NCBI GenBank assembly: GCA_036583965.1
Contig: JAZBQD010000015.1
Span: 86,193,309 to 86,257,308 of the forward strand
DNA from: Prunella strophiata
Lineage: Eukaryota; Chordata; Aves; Passeriformes; Prunellidae
Reading direction: 5' to 3'
Length of the DNA: 64,000 nt
The notes below the pieces were generated by a model. That model searched no databases and was not told where the DNA came from. It saw only the letters and a list, made by a program, of their open reading frames with translations. The position numbers were made by a program, and so were the translations under genes. How positions within the stretch are numbered: position 1 is the first letter of the stretch; the number at the start of each line of letters is the position of its first letter. Below are positions 25,801 to 39,250 of this stretch, piece by piece.

Positions 25801-28800
25801 AATTAAAATAAAGAATCACATAAATTGGCACATTGAATGTGTGAAAGCAAATATATTTATACACAAATACTTATCAATATATCAATCTACATTAATGCAT
25901 TCACATTTTGTATAACCTCCAATTTTGTAGGAGTAAAAGAAAAAAATATTGAAGATGACCTGGGATCACCTAGAAAAAAGTCTTTTGAGTTGAAGTATTT
26001 TATTTTCCTATTCCCATTCATTTACAATGACAAAATAATGATTCACAGAATCACTGATAAACAGCAACTGTGTCCTTTTTTATTTTCTTCCTAACACTCC
26101 TGGAAAGCTTTATAGTAAACAGTTTAGAAGATAATGAAAGGTAAAACTTCCATCTGAAAAGGTTTGATTCAACAGAATTATTGGGACAATCACTTAGGTT
26201 AAGTGTTTAGCCCAGAGGGCAGTATAAAATTTCATCAAAATTCAAACCATGCATAAATGATCTCAAACTGCAGTGTCTATTTATACCACACAACATGTTA
26301 GTCACATTTTTCACTGAAGATTGAAAGTAATGATGAAGCAACAGATAAGGATGAAAGAGTGAATATGTGCTATGCCACCCATGTATAATTCAGTTAGTGG
26401 CAAACATGGATTAGAAAGTATCCTGCAACAGCATGTGTTTTCCAACTGCCTGAGAATAACTGTGAACCACTAACAAGGGAAAGGGGGCAGCAATCAAACC
26501 TAAAATATTTCACACACACAAATTAGCCAGGTAAAGAAGAGAGAGTTATTCAATCAGTGCTTCAGAGATTCATAGACAATGAGAAATGCAAATACGGATC
26601 AAAAGAACATTACTATTTTATATCTTTTAGATTTTGAGTTTCCTTAAAATAAAAATAAAATTTAAAAAAAGCTTTTTTTTTAATCCAGAGAAGAAAAGCA
26701 GTGCCAGTGAAAAAGGAGTCATTTTTCTAAAGATGAAATCTTCAAATTTTGGTGAATAAAGAAAACCTCAGTGCAAAATCTCCATTAAGAGTGCAAAATA
26801 CTGTCCTCAAACTCTAGGAAACAAAATCACAGTGGAAGTAAAGTTTACAGTCCTTTTTTCCAGTTGAAAGTTTTGATTTGGTCATTTTGGAAGAAGGTTT
26901 GAGTTAAGGATTAAGAAAAAGGTCTTAAAAGATTTTTCATTTTAATCCTAAACAAAGACAGAATCTTTAGTTGATGACAGCCAGGGAAACAGAAATAACA
27001 GCTATGGTACATAATGTTATTTACCAGCTGATTATGGATCAGTCCATCAGACTGTGTCAGCTGTACTCAGACACCTGCTGCAGATTTTGTCTGAACTATT
27101 AGAATCAGATCCATGCAATTACACTGACCTTCAGCTGAAGTTCTGTGGTTGCTGAATGGTGAATCCAAATTCCTCTTTTTGTTATTCTGTAAGCATCTAA
27201 GGCGCTGGTCGAACTAATAAAATTGTCAAGTCATGCTTCAGAGAGCTTCTGCTGTAGCACTGAAACTGCACAGTGGAGGATTAAAAACAAACCTAAGCTG
27301 AAAGCAGTGTATGGGGCTCTGTTTTTGTGCAGCAGCATGTTAGTCTCAGCAGATTCAGGTTATCACCACTCCAAGCAGAGCTAGGTGTTAATTATTTGTA
27401 CCTGCCTTTTTGGGGAGGATGGGTTCAAGCTGGAAGTTGTGGCAAGGGGAGATGAGAGCTGATAGCTGTGGTAGTAGGGTAACATCAGCAGAAGAGATGC
27501 CACTGAAAATGGAGGGAGACCATGTGGTAGAGGACCTTACAAATGACTGGGAAAGAGTAAAGTATGACAGATGCTTCCAATGATAGCTAATTTAAATGCC
27601 ATTAGGTGCATTATATTTCACATGCAGGCAGTCTACAGGGTGATGGAAAGCATTACAGCAGGTTAGCATGAAAGTTTATGCTTCAGTCAAAGCAAATTGT
27701 TATCACTTCACTGGAAATGGCACTTCAACAGCTTACCTCAGCTGAGGATCTGCCCCTCTGTGTTACTGCAGAATTTGCTGTCTAGCAACATACTCAGAGC
27801 AGATGCTGAAGGTGGTGGAACTTAAGCAAGTTTCTACTGACTTCATTGCCCCCAAAAGAGAAATTATAACTAAGTTAATGAAAGTTCCAAGCATTGTACA
27901 GTATTTTTAGTTTATTTTACTATTCTATACTTTCTGATTTTTTCCAAGTGGGTAATATTAAATAAAACATATTTCCCAGTTAGCACTTTTACGTGTTTTA
28001 CATTTAGTGTATTGTGGCTATTCTTCCAATGAAGTTTAGGAAAATGGCAGAATGAAGCCTGGAGTTATATTATTTTGAGCTGATTTCCCTGTAATGTTAG
28101 TAAACAATTTGATGCATGATGTCACTAGTAGCACTATTCTCTCTTGTCTTCCCCCATTTAATGAAAATCTGTGAAATAAATGCTACAAGGCAGTACTGCT
28201 GGCATGACAAATTCCAAGCCAATAAGTCTTGCAGTTGCCAAGATGTAAGCTCTGAAACTTGGCATTTGGCATTCAGAACTAGATAACCTTACTATAGTAA
28301 CTACATTCACTGTATCTACAAGAGGGATGAATAAATCAACAATAATTGAACTACTAAAAGTGTCTAATTTCCAGAGTAGTGCTTCAAGCAACAACTGAAA
28401 TTAAAAAACTGTTAAAACACAGCTACATACCCATACAATCATGTCATGAATGCACTGAAGCAAAGGTTAACAAAAAAGAATGAATATGCATTCTTTGCTA
28501 AAAGTAGCATTCCTTGATCTACAGTAGTGATGAACTGTATAAATGTCAGGTCCTGTCCAAGTCCCACAGAGCCTGGCATTCCCAGCAGCAAGAATTTTTT
28601 ATTGTTCCTGTAACATTACTCAAAGTAGGGAAAAGGCTATTCCTGCTGCATGTGGAATGCAGTTCCTATTCTTGAAGCCTGGCACTGTTTCCGAAGTTAG
28701 CAATGATCATAAACCCTTGAAATATTGTTGGTATCTCCAGGGTCTGGTCCAAAGCCCAGTGAAGGCAAATGGGAAGATTCCACATGGCCTCAGTTTTCTG

Positions 28801-30904
28801 TGGGCCAGACTTAAAGCATTACTTCTCCTGTCACTTGATTTCAGAATTTCTCACGTTGTCCAAGTCACATCTCAATGAATTTGCCACCCACTCATCTTTT
28901 CTCTCAGTGTTAATTTTTATTAGAAAAATTCAGGTCTGGAAATCTTTTGGAAAATAACTAGCACAGTAGGTTAAATGGACTCAGTGCTTTAGAGAAACAG
29001 GATTGTCTAATAAACAGAGCTTTTAATGTAACACATTTCCACGCTAATACACAGGAGAGAACCTACCACTGGGACACCAGCCTGCTGTACACTGCTTTGG
29101 AAACTGTCTCCTAGAATTAATTCAGACTGATTAGCATAGCATGGATGCCTTCACCTGGGGAACTAACTAAAAATAATAGCCAATTTACAAATGAACTAGA
29201 GTAGGCTTTTTAATCTCCCACGGCTCCACACTACAGTCACATCTCTGTGACTGCCACACAGCTGGCATTAAGCTTTTGGGGATACACCATCAAAAGGAAT
29301 TGCTGGAAGGTACTGAGATGCTGAGTGGAATCATTCCTTGGGCCACTGTTTGGACAGTCCTGCTATGATCATAGTATCAGTCTCAGGGACTGATTAAAAA
29401 TACTGAGGAAATATATTTCCATCTAAAGCCACTAGAAGACTGGATTTCCAGGATCAGTTATCTATTTTCTTTCAGGACCTCAAATCTGGAAATCCAGTAT
29501 TTATTCAGTGTTAACATTCAGGAAAAAAATATAGGCATTATGGGTTTTAAACCTTTCATTATCATATCAGGTTTTTTTCCTGAAAGTTGAGGCATAAGAA
29601 AGACATTCCCACCATGGAGATGCTGGTTCTTACAACTATCTCAAGGAAAACTGTAAAGAGTTTTTATGTGCTTATGTATATAAGGTATGTGCAGATAGGG
29701 AAGTATTTCTCCCTGTGCACTGTGCAGAATAGTGAAATGTGTGATAAACCAGACTGAATACATATCTTTCACCCTCTGACATTTTGTAGGTCAAACTCTA
29801 CATCTGATGCATGTACTTTAAGCCAGAGAAAGAAAGGCATATTCTAAGAGACAAGGGAATCCTTTCGTTCCTCAAAATTCCCAGCACATCTAAGGATAAA
29901 TTGAATACTTGTGGTATGAACATACATCCAAGTGTCTTTTAGAAGATGAGGATCATCATGCAATGTTTTGAAATGGAAATTATCCCAACTTTGAAATACT
30001 ACAACTTACCAAACAATCAAAGACTCTCAAAGGCCCATATACTACATTTAACTGAAATACAAGGCAAATAAAAACAGTTATCCTGCATACAATGATACAC
30101 ATAATGGTTAAAGGTGGCATTGTTTCCTCTACATAAAGCAAGCTTCAAAGGGAAAAGTAATTTTTGGATTAATGGGCAAACAATGCAGAACAAATTACAT
30201 TAGTAGTTAGTTAAAAGCTCTGTATAATAGCTTGCCCTCTATTTCCGAGTAATGGGACTGATGAAGGAATGGGATTTTTTATTTTTTCCATCCCCAACTC
30301 TCTTCCCCTGTAGTGGTTTAGACTGGAGAATTAACAGCCAGGAAGAGCATCTCTTCACGTGGTGAGAAAGACATAACATTCAGTACAGCTGCAAAAAAGA
30401 ATAGCTGAAGGAGTATTACCACTGTTAATTCCACAAAAGAGTCTGGCATGTTTTCAGTCATTAGCTTTCAGCAGATACCTAAACCAAAAACTGGATAAAT
30501 TTAGTAAATACCGGGGTGAAAATCTTATGAAGACAAAGTACACCAGAGAGTTACTGAGTTGTTTAAACTCAAGACAGTGAATCACACCATCATAAGAATT
30601 AAGCATGAGGACAGTAAATTCCTCACTGGCTGGACTTCCTCTTAAATCAAAGGGCAGACAGACTGCATTTTATTCAGAATTTTGTAACCAGACTCCCAAA
30701 CCTGGCAGTTTGGTTTGAGTGTTCAGATCCAAGGCCAGGCAAATAGCAGGCCCTCCCTGTTCTCTCCTGCCCAAATCTGACTTTGCCAGAGAAGTTGATA
30801 CTCTATTCTACCTAAAGAAGGACAAAATAGAAGGCAAAAAATATTGGTTCCACTAGGTGATTGAGGAGGAACATTTTGACTGCCATCCACAGTTTTATCA
30901 TCAC

Positions 30905-31052
30905 CTCTGAAATAGGAAACAAGAGTCGCAGTTAACAAGGTCCACATCTGCCCAAACTTTCCTGCTCTTCTCAGCTTCACCATCACAGCTCCTTGCTCCC
31001 ACCCTTTGTGAAGCATCTCAGTTTGTACCAAAAACTTGTAAAAGAAGAGACC
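30905..31052 (-). CDS. Exon: amphipathic segment and short hydrophobic helix
   Basis: The 148 nt exon starts after TTAGCAG and reads GLFFYKFLVQTEMLHKGWEQ, then a basic stretch (VMVKLRRAGKFGQ), then the hydrophobic MWTLLTATLVSYF ending in Arg. The donor AGAG|GTGATG is acceptable. It holds 49 full codons plus one base, entering in phase 0. Its codon pattern and conserved-looking mix of aromatic and basic residues stand out from flanking AT-rich intron. The opening GLFFY would extend a helix that begins at the end of the 36.6 kb exon, which supports the order. Confidence 0.82.
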
Positions 31053-34000
31053 CTGCTAACTTCTCTGGCTGTTTTGTCACACATCACTGTATATTTAATA
31101 ATAATTATGCCTCTGCAGAGGTATTTTATTCTGATAAAATCAGAACTATCCCACCAGGATCTTCAGCTACTTATTCATTTTGCTACAGGCTACAACAGAA
31201 AGAGTTAGAGAATTTACTGAAATAACAAAGTCATTTTACATACATATGGTCTATGCTTCTGTGCCACAGCAGTGACAGATAAAAAGCAGCAATCTATCAT
31301 ATTTTTCTCTCCACACTGTACTCAATAGGATCCAAAGTGTGGTACCCATTTTGCTACTAATGCACATGCATAACTCCCACTTATTTACTGTAGTGCCCTG
31401 AAGATGTGACAGTTAGCTATGTAATGCACTTATTATTTTTATTCATTCTATTCATTAGAGATGACCATGTATGGCACACTTATAGCTTCACTTTTCTCCA
31501 CTAGTCATCAGTAATGTCATCTTCCAAGCTCATGAAAACAAAATGTTTATTAAATGACAAACAACAACCACATCTCTCTCAACTCTGTGTTTCACAGCCA
31601 GTTTCCCAAGTCTTCTACTCTCCTATGAATCTGAACAAACCAAAGGGCAATTCAGCTAACTCAAAGTGCTTTTGTGCTGAGCAGGAATCCAAGCTGAATT
31701 GTGTGAAATGCCTGTAAGGGAGAAAAGCTGGCAGTGCTGTCTTGATATTTTGACTGCACTCACAGAAAAGGCTCCAAAAACTTCGTGAGTCTACATTGCT
31801 CAGTTACTGGACACTCAACATTTTCCATATTTAAGAAGAGAAATTAGCAATTTATTGTCAAAGAGCTGCATAGTAGTCATACCCAGTTTTCCCCTGACTA
31901 TTATCAAATTTGAACCACATTCTTTCACTTTCAGCAGATAAGAATTCTCTAAGATGGAGGAAGAGAGCAGAAAGAGCATTTTGGTGAGGAATTATAAACA
32001 CACAATCCTGGAGAGGTCTAGGTCAAACTGTGAACTGCTCCAGCACTCTCCCTGCTCTTTCAGCTTCATTACTCATAACCAGACATCAACCACACAATTC
32101 CCTTGACAAGATCTCTAGGAAAACTTTGGGTTTGTACTGAAGCTGCTCCATGACTAAGCTCACTACTCCTTTCTGCTCAAGACCATTAAAGCCAATAGAA
32201 AAGAAAAAAAAAAAAAGAACACTAACCAACCAACTAAACATCTCCCTAGTAATTGTGACTGATCAGTCGCTGACAACTCTCAACTAACTCTTTGTATCAC
32301 TAATTTCTCTGTTGCTAGAGGCCACCTCTCAGCTGATGGAGTTCTGCAGCTCTGGAACCTGCAGGAGGAAACACATTGGCTGCCAACTCCTTCCATCATC
32401 TTGAACAAAGAAATAAAATATCATCAGGTATAACTTGCACTGAGGTCCATAGGTAACTGCAATAGCACATGTTTCACATCACCATAACAATATCCAATCC
32501 TGACAAAATTAAGAGTGTGCATACATATTGGAGAGCTTTGCAAAAGACTCCCAGAGAAAACAGTTCTTAGCAAAGACTCATGTATTTTCATGAGTCCTTA
32601 CATGTTTTCATGTATTTTCAGTCCTTAAAAGTTTGTTTCCTATTTTTTTTTCCCAGCAGTTTAGATTAATTTTGAAATAATACTTTTTGTTGATTTCAAT
32701 TTTTTTCCAAACAGTTTATTTCTCATTCAATTTTCACTGGTCAAAATTTTATCACCATGCACCAGAACAGGGAAAAAATTCTTTCATTGCACAAGAGAGA
32801 AAAGAAATAAAATCTCTGAATGTGTGTGGCTCATTGGAATTTGCCCAAATGTGAATTAAATTATATAATAAAAGAAGAAACTGACAGCTTCAGAAAAATT
32901 AGAGTGCATAGGAAAGATGCCATTGCCATATTTAATGATTTGTCCATAGAATAATTTTCCAAAAAGTAAACTTTTCCTGTAGCAGAAAAATCTCCCATGA
33001 GACTAAAATCAAAGCAAAAACTCCACAGAAATATGTACTGGTCTGCTGTAAAAATTCAATCCTCAAAGTTTCAGAACATGCACTAAACACCATCTAATAC
33101 CTGAATATGTTAAAAAACCAGACCAAAACAAAAATATTACTTGAGTTCCTGCTGAGACTTGCCTGCAAAGAAAGTCCCACAAAGACTTCAGACTCAGAGA
33201 ATTGTGCTCACATAACTAAAGCTTAAGCCTTTTTGAGAATAATGTGTGAAAGATTTGAAAGTATTCAAAGAAAACAGTGGGACTTCTGATTTCTGCTAAG
33301 AGTTCAAGCTTGGCCTGCCTTTAATTACATTTCAAAATGGAATTAGAAACAATGAAACGGGGTTTAGGTGGACTATCAGAAGTTACTGAGAAATTTTTAA
33401 AAGATTAGCACTTTTTAAAGCATCCAATAAAGGGTTATTCTGCTTTTCACAAAGGAAGTTGAATGTCCACTCATAAAGGCAGAATTTTATATGTAGTGCA
33501 TGAACCAGATCCTACTAGGACAGCTATAAAAAACTGGTAAAATTTGACCTTTGATTTTAGGTAAATGTTACATATTTGAATAAAAGGTTGCATTTATAGG
33601 CAGCCACAGAACTCTTTTGTTTCTTTTTTTTTTTTTAATTTTTATGAAATCTTTGGGAAAGCTCAAGGGGCAATCCAGGGCAATTTTTAACAGGTAATGC
33701 TAATTTTGAACAAATTCAAAACACTCAGGCAAGGATTTTCCTCTAACATAGGATTCATCACCCTCCTAACTTGGTATAAATTCAATCTGTTCTGTTTGTA
33801 TGACATAAACAACAAGCAGTTTCACAGGAATGAGGCAAACCATATGTGAAGGTGTTTTAGAAAGCACAACAGGGAATACACCAAGCAAGGAAGCATCTGC
33901 ATTTATTTCAATGTCAAATCACATGTGTATTATAAAGGGAAAGTTTATTGTCTTTATATAAAAAACAAGTTTACTGTATTGTGCTCTTTACAGTTAACTC

Positions 34001-36528
34001 TTCCTGCCCCTCAGTATCCTCCTCAATTTGGAAAAAAAAATTAATAAAAATCATAAAGTCTGCAGGTGCAGTGGCAGGTTGTAAAGGGGTCTTCAACCTT
34101 GTTCACCCTACCCAGGCTGCAACATGCTGCCAAGAGCCTATTTTGTCCTCACCATTCCCTTTCTACCTCTCTTGAACAAGGGCTGCAACTGCTCCTGATG
34201 GGTGCAAGTGTGAACCGAAGCCTGGTCCAACACCCTGGATTCCAGACATGCAAGAATATGACTCTAGATAGGATTTACCAGCTTGTCTCCTGCATCAAGA
34301 TGCTCTCTGGTCCTGCACTGGTGCTGCACTGACCAGCCTGCAACTGAGCCACCATGGGCAGCACGTGGCACTGCTGTGTGGGGCACTGGGTGCTCCCCCA
34401 CAAAAGGCAGTGCCCTACAATTAATTGGTTTTATAGAAGCTTGGCCAGAGTCAGCTTAGCACATTTGGAGTTAAGGAGAAAATATTTCAAAGCAGCATTT
34501 AGCCTGGGTAGGAGCTACAGGCACGTTGTTAAAAAGTTAATTGCATGGAGACAAAGGATGATCGTTATTTTTATATTAGTGTGTAGTATTAACCCTTGAG
34601 AGCTGTGTTTGATGATAAGTTGTTGGCAATTGAAACTTCTAGTATTTATATTTAAACTCAAGCCTGAAGATTCCTAAAGTCACAGAAAGTGTATATGTCA
34701 TTATCTTGGGTTTTTTTTTATATTAGGATAAATGAAGGTTTTTGAAATCTAGGGTCTTTTTCACATTTCCTCTAGAACTATACATAAAAAGCAATGTTAA
34801 AGCACTGAAGCATTGAAATTATTTCTCACATCTGTTTTTTTATACATGTTCAGGAAATCTGGCTTTATAGTGACAAATAGTCGTGAAGAACACTTTTTTT
34901 CCTCAAATTTTACTTGTGTCAGGGAAGAGAATAAGAGAGCTATAGAGCTTCTGAGAGCAGGCTTTTGGGTTGCTAAGGTCAAAATTCCTTCAAACTTTCC
35001 TCCTTTTCTCTCAAGGTTACAGATGTCACCCGTATTATTCAGACAATAGTCACGAATAATATTGATGTTCTGCTGCAGATTACACAGGCTTTCAACTCCA
35101 GGAGCACAAATCTCAGAGAAAGGAGGTTCAGCCATGCTGTGGTGCAAGGCAAGGTCCTGGGGTAGGCTCTCCAGGAAGGCCAGCAAAGCATTTACTGAGC
35201 ACCTGGCTGTGACTACAGCTGACCACCTCAGCAGCACGGATGGCCCATGCAATATGTGTTGTCTTAACCTCTTCACCCTCACCTCATCTTTTGGACTCAT
35301 CCCCTCACCCTCAACTCACTGGACCCAAGCAAAAGCCTGCTGCTCTGAGCAAGGCTGTACATGGGCACAGAGGGAAAGGCACTCGTGTAGGCTGCGAGAT
35401 CGGAAGCTGAAGCCCGTGGGCTCCTGCAGCCAAAATGATCTTTTTATTCCATGTGTGTATAATGCCCACTGTAAGGAGGTTTGACTATGGCCTACGGATG
35501 TGAGACACCACTGTCAAATTAATATGAATGGAAAAGGACAAGCATGCTCTAGCAATGGAAGGGGGAAAAAAAAAAAATCACAATTATCAGAAAAATATTT
35601 GTGATCACAAAAGAATATCTCGTTCGTACTCACCAATCTCCCCTTTGGCAAGCCTTAAAAGAGAAGAGCATATGAGAGAAGGAAAAGAAGAGAGAAAAAA
35701 ATCATGGGGAGAGGCAGGGGGTGGGGGGGAAGAGAGAGACTGAGACAGTGGATACTTTTAACTTGTCACAGTACAACACTAGCTTTTAATTAATACAGGG
35801 TATGTACAGCTTTGAAGACTGTTGGTCATACAGTACTTTATGATAAATACATTTTATGGGATTTTGTTTTTAAAGAGGATTTTGTAAAATAACCTAGCCC
35901 AATAAATGATTTACCAGCTGCAATAAAAGATCAAGGAAATTGCTCAGATTGCATCTTGGAGCATCTAAAACTCTGAAGTTTATGGAGATCTAAGCTGCCC
36001 CCAGATCTACAGTGCTATTAAAAATTTTTGTAGTAGCTAATTATCTTACATTGCATTTTTTAAAAGGTAGCAATTGTAGTAGAGAGGAAGGTCTGGAAAC
36101 AGACAAAGAGGAGTTGATGCCCTTTGATGGAGAAAGTAGGAAAGAAGGAAAGGAGGAGACAGACAAAAGTGAGTAAAAATGGAAACATCATGCTGGTACA
36201 GTAACAAGCGGAATCAACAACTCACAAGGCATCATATTCCCAAGTAAATTACCTGAATTAACTCTATATTTACAAAACAGATTATTAACACATTAATACA
36301 TTATATTATTATACATTCTTTACATGGCATGCTATGTGTAATACCTATATTACTTGACCAAGAGTGGAGTAATTTAATTTTCCTATCTTTTTTCATTCTG
36401 ATAATTATGATGACCACAAGTGAAGCAGCAAGCAAAGAGATTCCTTCTAAATTCTGTTTGGTTCTAACGTCATAGGACTTGAACATAACAAATATGTAAA
36501 TAAAGCAAGTACTGGTCCTTATTTCCAC
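31053..36528. other. Intron between the 36.6 kb and 31 kb exons
   Basis: About 5.5 kb. A segment at 34797-35484 is open in several frames on both strands and is discussed as a finding. The block 34066-34420 is somewhat GC-richer but was not identified. Otherwise no feature was seen. Confidence 0.6.
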
Positions 36529-36721
36529 AAGGATGATGGATATAGTAAATAGAATGGCATATAAAAATAACAAAATACTGGCCTCAGCTAGGACAGGCAG
36601 CACCCTGACACACGCCTTGCTGCTTTTGTTTTGTACCAGGAAGGTCCGGTTCATAGCCCTGTAACTTCCTGTGCCCAGATATAACTCTGCCTGCCCAGGA
36701 ATCCTGGCAAAGTCAGTGTCC
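36529..36721 (-). CDS. Exon: glycosylated-looking loop followed by a hydrophobic helix; 3' boundary uncertain
   Basis: The acceptor CATGCCTGCAG is clear, and the first base completes a Trp codon from the 38.5 kb exon. The peptide reads DTDFARIPGQAELYLGTGSY, then RAMNRTFLVQNKSSKACVRV with two N-glycosylation sequons (NRT, NKS). A hydrophobic helix follows (ASILLFLYAILFTISIIL). The donor is not obvious: phase requires the exon to end on a codon boundary, and CTT|GTGGAA at 36529 is the best fit to the helix, but it is weak. The frame stays open to about 36301, so a longer exon is possible. The sequons suggest this loop faces outside or the lumen. Confidence 0.75.
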
Positions 36722-38449
36722 CTGCAGGCATGGGGCTCAGGGACAGCTGGGATCCCTAAGAAAGGACAAATAAAACAAAAATAGAAAGCAAAATGGAAGA
36801 AAGGCTAATTGTTTTCTCTTATTCCCCAAATCAGAAGGTGAGGTGCATGCCAGCATAGGACAAGTGCCTCTCCTCTGCTTCTCCAGATACCCTGTGCAAT
36901 TTCAAAGGCCATGGAGTTCAAAGCCTGGGGCCAGGTTGATAAGGGTGGAGTTGAGTTCCTTTCCCAACACTTTTAAGCAGAACAACTTTGAAAAGAATCA
37001 AGGATTAATGTTGCTGACTTTAAAGGTAGACAGAACCACAGAATGGTTTTGGTTAGGAGGGACCCTAAAAGCCATCTAGTTCCAAACACCCTGCCATGGG
37101 TAGGGACACCTTCCACCAGACCAGGAGGTCCAGGGCTCCATCCAACCTGGCCTTGAACACTTCTAGGAATAGGGCATAAACAATTAAATATTAATTCTAT
37201 CACTGTAACTCTGGAAGACACAAAAGAGAGAAAGTGAAGTTCACCACTGCAGAAAGCAAGCACCTTGAGATAGATAATTGATGATAATTTGGTTAATTTA
37301 ATTTGAAAATTGAGGTAGGTAAAATGAAACAGTGGGAGCTGGCAAGGATATTTGGATGAGCACTGCTACTCTAAAATCTATTCTTACATTATGGCCAGGA
37401 TGGGGGAGTCGCTAATTGTCCAAAATAACCGTAATTAATCCAGCAGAATTATGAAAGCCTAATTATAAGAGTGTGTGTTATTCTTCTGCCTGATTTATGC
37501 CTTCTCCAGTACTCAGGGTTAATCACCTCTAGGGCTGAGTTCAGATTACCACAGTGAAAATGCACTTTGTGTCTGTAAGGTCTTTACCTGACTTCCTGCC
37601 AATTTTTAAGGCACCAAGGCAAATGAGAGCAGGGCACAGACAGCACTAGAGATGGTGAGGGCTGCTTGGTTTGCCAGTGAGATAATCCTGTCTTGTGTTT
37701 TGATACAGAAGTTATTCAAAATTAAATTTTCACAGACATACACCCTATTCTGATGTTTGTTTTCTGGATGCTTAATTCAAAACTCTAGGGGCTGATTTGG
37801 AGAAGATCATAGGTTCCAGAAATGTACATTACAGCTGGATTTGAATATTCAAAGCACAGTAGGGAGCTATATGAAAGATTATCAGATCATTTCATTTAGT
37901 AAAAGATTGGGTCTTCATTGTTTTTTTACTAATTACAAATAACTGTCCAACTTTTGCAATTACCTAGAAGATGAAATTCCAGGAAATATAATTATAAGTA
38001 AATGAAAAGATTTCATTTTGATGTAGCCTTTTTAATTTCACTTTAATTTATCTATTCATTTTAAGTCATTCCCCATATGTGTATTTTATAACAGAGAACA
38101 GTAATAATATTTAAAGTAACATCCAAAAAAGGTAGTGTATTGCTCCTAAAATGCTGAAAAGATTATGCTGGAAATCTTTTTGTCTTTATTCCCCTGCCAC
38201 AGCTTCTCAAAACAATGCAGCAATGTCAAAATTGCATTCTCAGCCAAAAAAAGCACTTCCAATTTTTCTAATTCAACTTAAATCATAAATAATACTAAGA
38301 AGTCCAAGAAAATACCATGGGTTTTGTGTTTTGTTTTTTGGGGGTTTTTTTAGCCCAATAGCTTTCATCTAAAGGTAGAAGCCTCTGTAATACACAGTGG
38401 CAAGGCAAACTTTTGGGTTGTGAAAGTGTTTGATGCTGAGATCCCTTAC
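36722..38449. other. Intron between the 38.5 kb and 36.7 kb exons
   Basis: About 1.7 kb, containing a CR1 3' end at 37033-37175 and otherwise plain AT-rich sequence. Confidence 0.7.
37033..37175 (-). mobile_element. CR1 LINE 3' end fragment
   Basis: Read on the plus strand it shows the hallmark avian CR1 tail in antisense: CACAGAATGGTTTTGG, then CATCTAGTTCCAA, CTGCCATGGGTAGGGACACC and CCATCCAACCTGGCCTTGAA. The element is therefore inserted in the minus orientation, the same as the host gene, and is truncated at its 5' side to about 140 bp, as most CR1 copies are. Confidence 0.9.
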
Positions 38450-38589
38450 CACACAGAAAAGGTGTATTTCTCCAAGTCTTCCAAATAAAAATTGCTCTCT
38501 GCAGATGTTTTCCCTTCTTCTTGGCTTGCATTGTTCTCAGGACCTGATTTTTCTTCATAACATTGGTGAGGTGGGTTATTCCAGCTGAC
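38450..38589 (-). CDS. Exon: polar, acidic segment of the membrane protein
   Basis: The 140 nt exon has acceptor TTTCTTATTTTAAAG and strong donor TGTG|GTAAGG. It enters in phase 0, matching the end of the 43.5 kb exon, and exits with TG. The peptide starts VSWNNPPHQCYEEKSGPENN, then carries an Asn-Ala-Ser sequon and an acidic run (QEEGKTSAESNFYLEDLEKY). The low hydrophobicity and Glu/Asn/Ser bias are typical of a soluble linker between folded parts. Note that a different frame of the same DNA is also open, but it lacks splice-phase support. Confidence 0.86.
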
Positions 38590-38777
38590 CTTTAAAATAA
38601 GAAACAACTTGGAATACTAAAGTAATTAGCTGGACACAGCTAGCAAAGTAATGGTGCCACCTTCTCTGTTTTGAATTCTAGCTCTGTTTCCACTCTATAA
38701 CAAATGTGGGAAACAGTAGTGGCAAAGCTGCTTTGAGTATGTATTCACAACACTTTGAATAGATGAGCCTCTTTCTC

Positions 38778-39250
38778 AATTGGAAGGGACCTACAACAAG
38801 CATCTGTGGTCCAATTCAGGGCTGACCAAAAGTTAAAGCATGCTGTTAGGGACCCTGTCCAAATGCCTCTTAAACACTGACAGGCTGGGGGCATCAACCA
38901 CCTCTCTAGGAAGTCTGTTCCAGGCTTTTGGCCACACTCTGAGTAAGAATTGCTCCCTGCTGTCCAGTCTGAACCTCGCCTGCTGCATCTTTGAAACATT
39001 CACACTTGTCCTATCACTGGATAAAAGTGAGAAGATCTCAGCACCTCCCTTTCCATTTTCCCTCCCCAGGAAGCTGAAGAGAATAAGGTTTCCCTGAGCC
39101 TGCTTTTCTCCAAGCAAGACAAATCTCCCACCACTCCTGACAGGACATGCCTTCCATCCAGCCCCCTGTTTTCCCCTCCTCTGGACACATCCAAGGACCT
39201 TTTCAACCTTCTAAAATTGTGGGGCCTAGAGCTGCATACAGAATATTTTT
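38778..39250 (-). mobile_element. CR1 LINE 3' part with the ORF2 C-terminal remnant
   Basis: On the minus strand the frame over about 38833-39000 reads the CR1 ORF2 tail, with motifs such as FRLDSREQFLLRVW, AWNRLPREVVDAPSLSVFKR and HLDRVPNSML. The plus-strand text shows typical CR1 antisense phrases (CTGCTGTCCAGTCTGAACCT, AATTGGAAGGGACCTACAAC). The copy is 5'-truncated and its frame is broken upstream of the tail, so it is not active. The upstream limit is uncertain; similarity may extend toward 39420. Confidence 0.9.

Larger units (their letters stand above)
10087..30904. other. Large intron, about 21 kb
   Basis: The interval is AT-rich and gene-poor. It contains a MIR-like fragment (12220-12302), poly-A runs (14646-14674, 15332-15359), a purine-only tract (16638-16848), a small repeat/hairpin cluster (15968-16020), and a GC-richer patch at 24912-25270. 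Near 24636 a motif (GGGTGCTCAACACCTCTGAAA) resembles an ancient amniote repeat. No second gene was recognised. Confidence 0.6.

Noticed and set aside
38295..38558. 87-residue minus-strand open frame in another frame of the 38.5 kb exon
   Set aside because: The phase that links to both neighbouring exons is a different one; this frame is a shadow.
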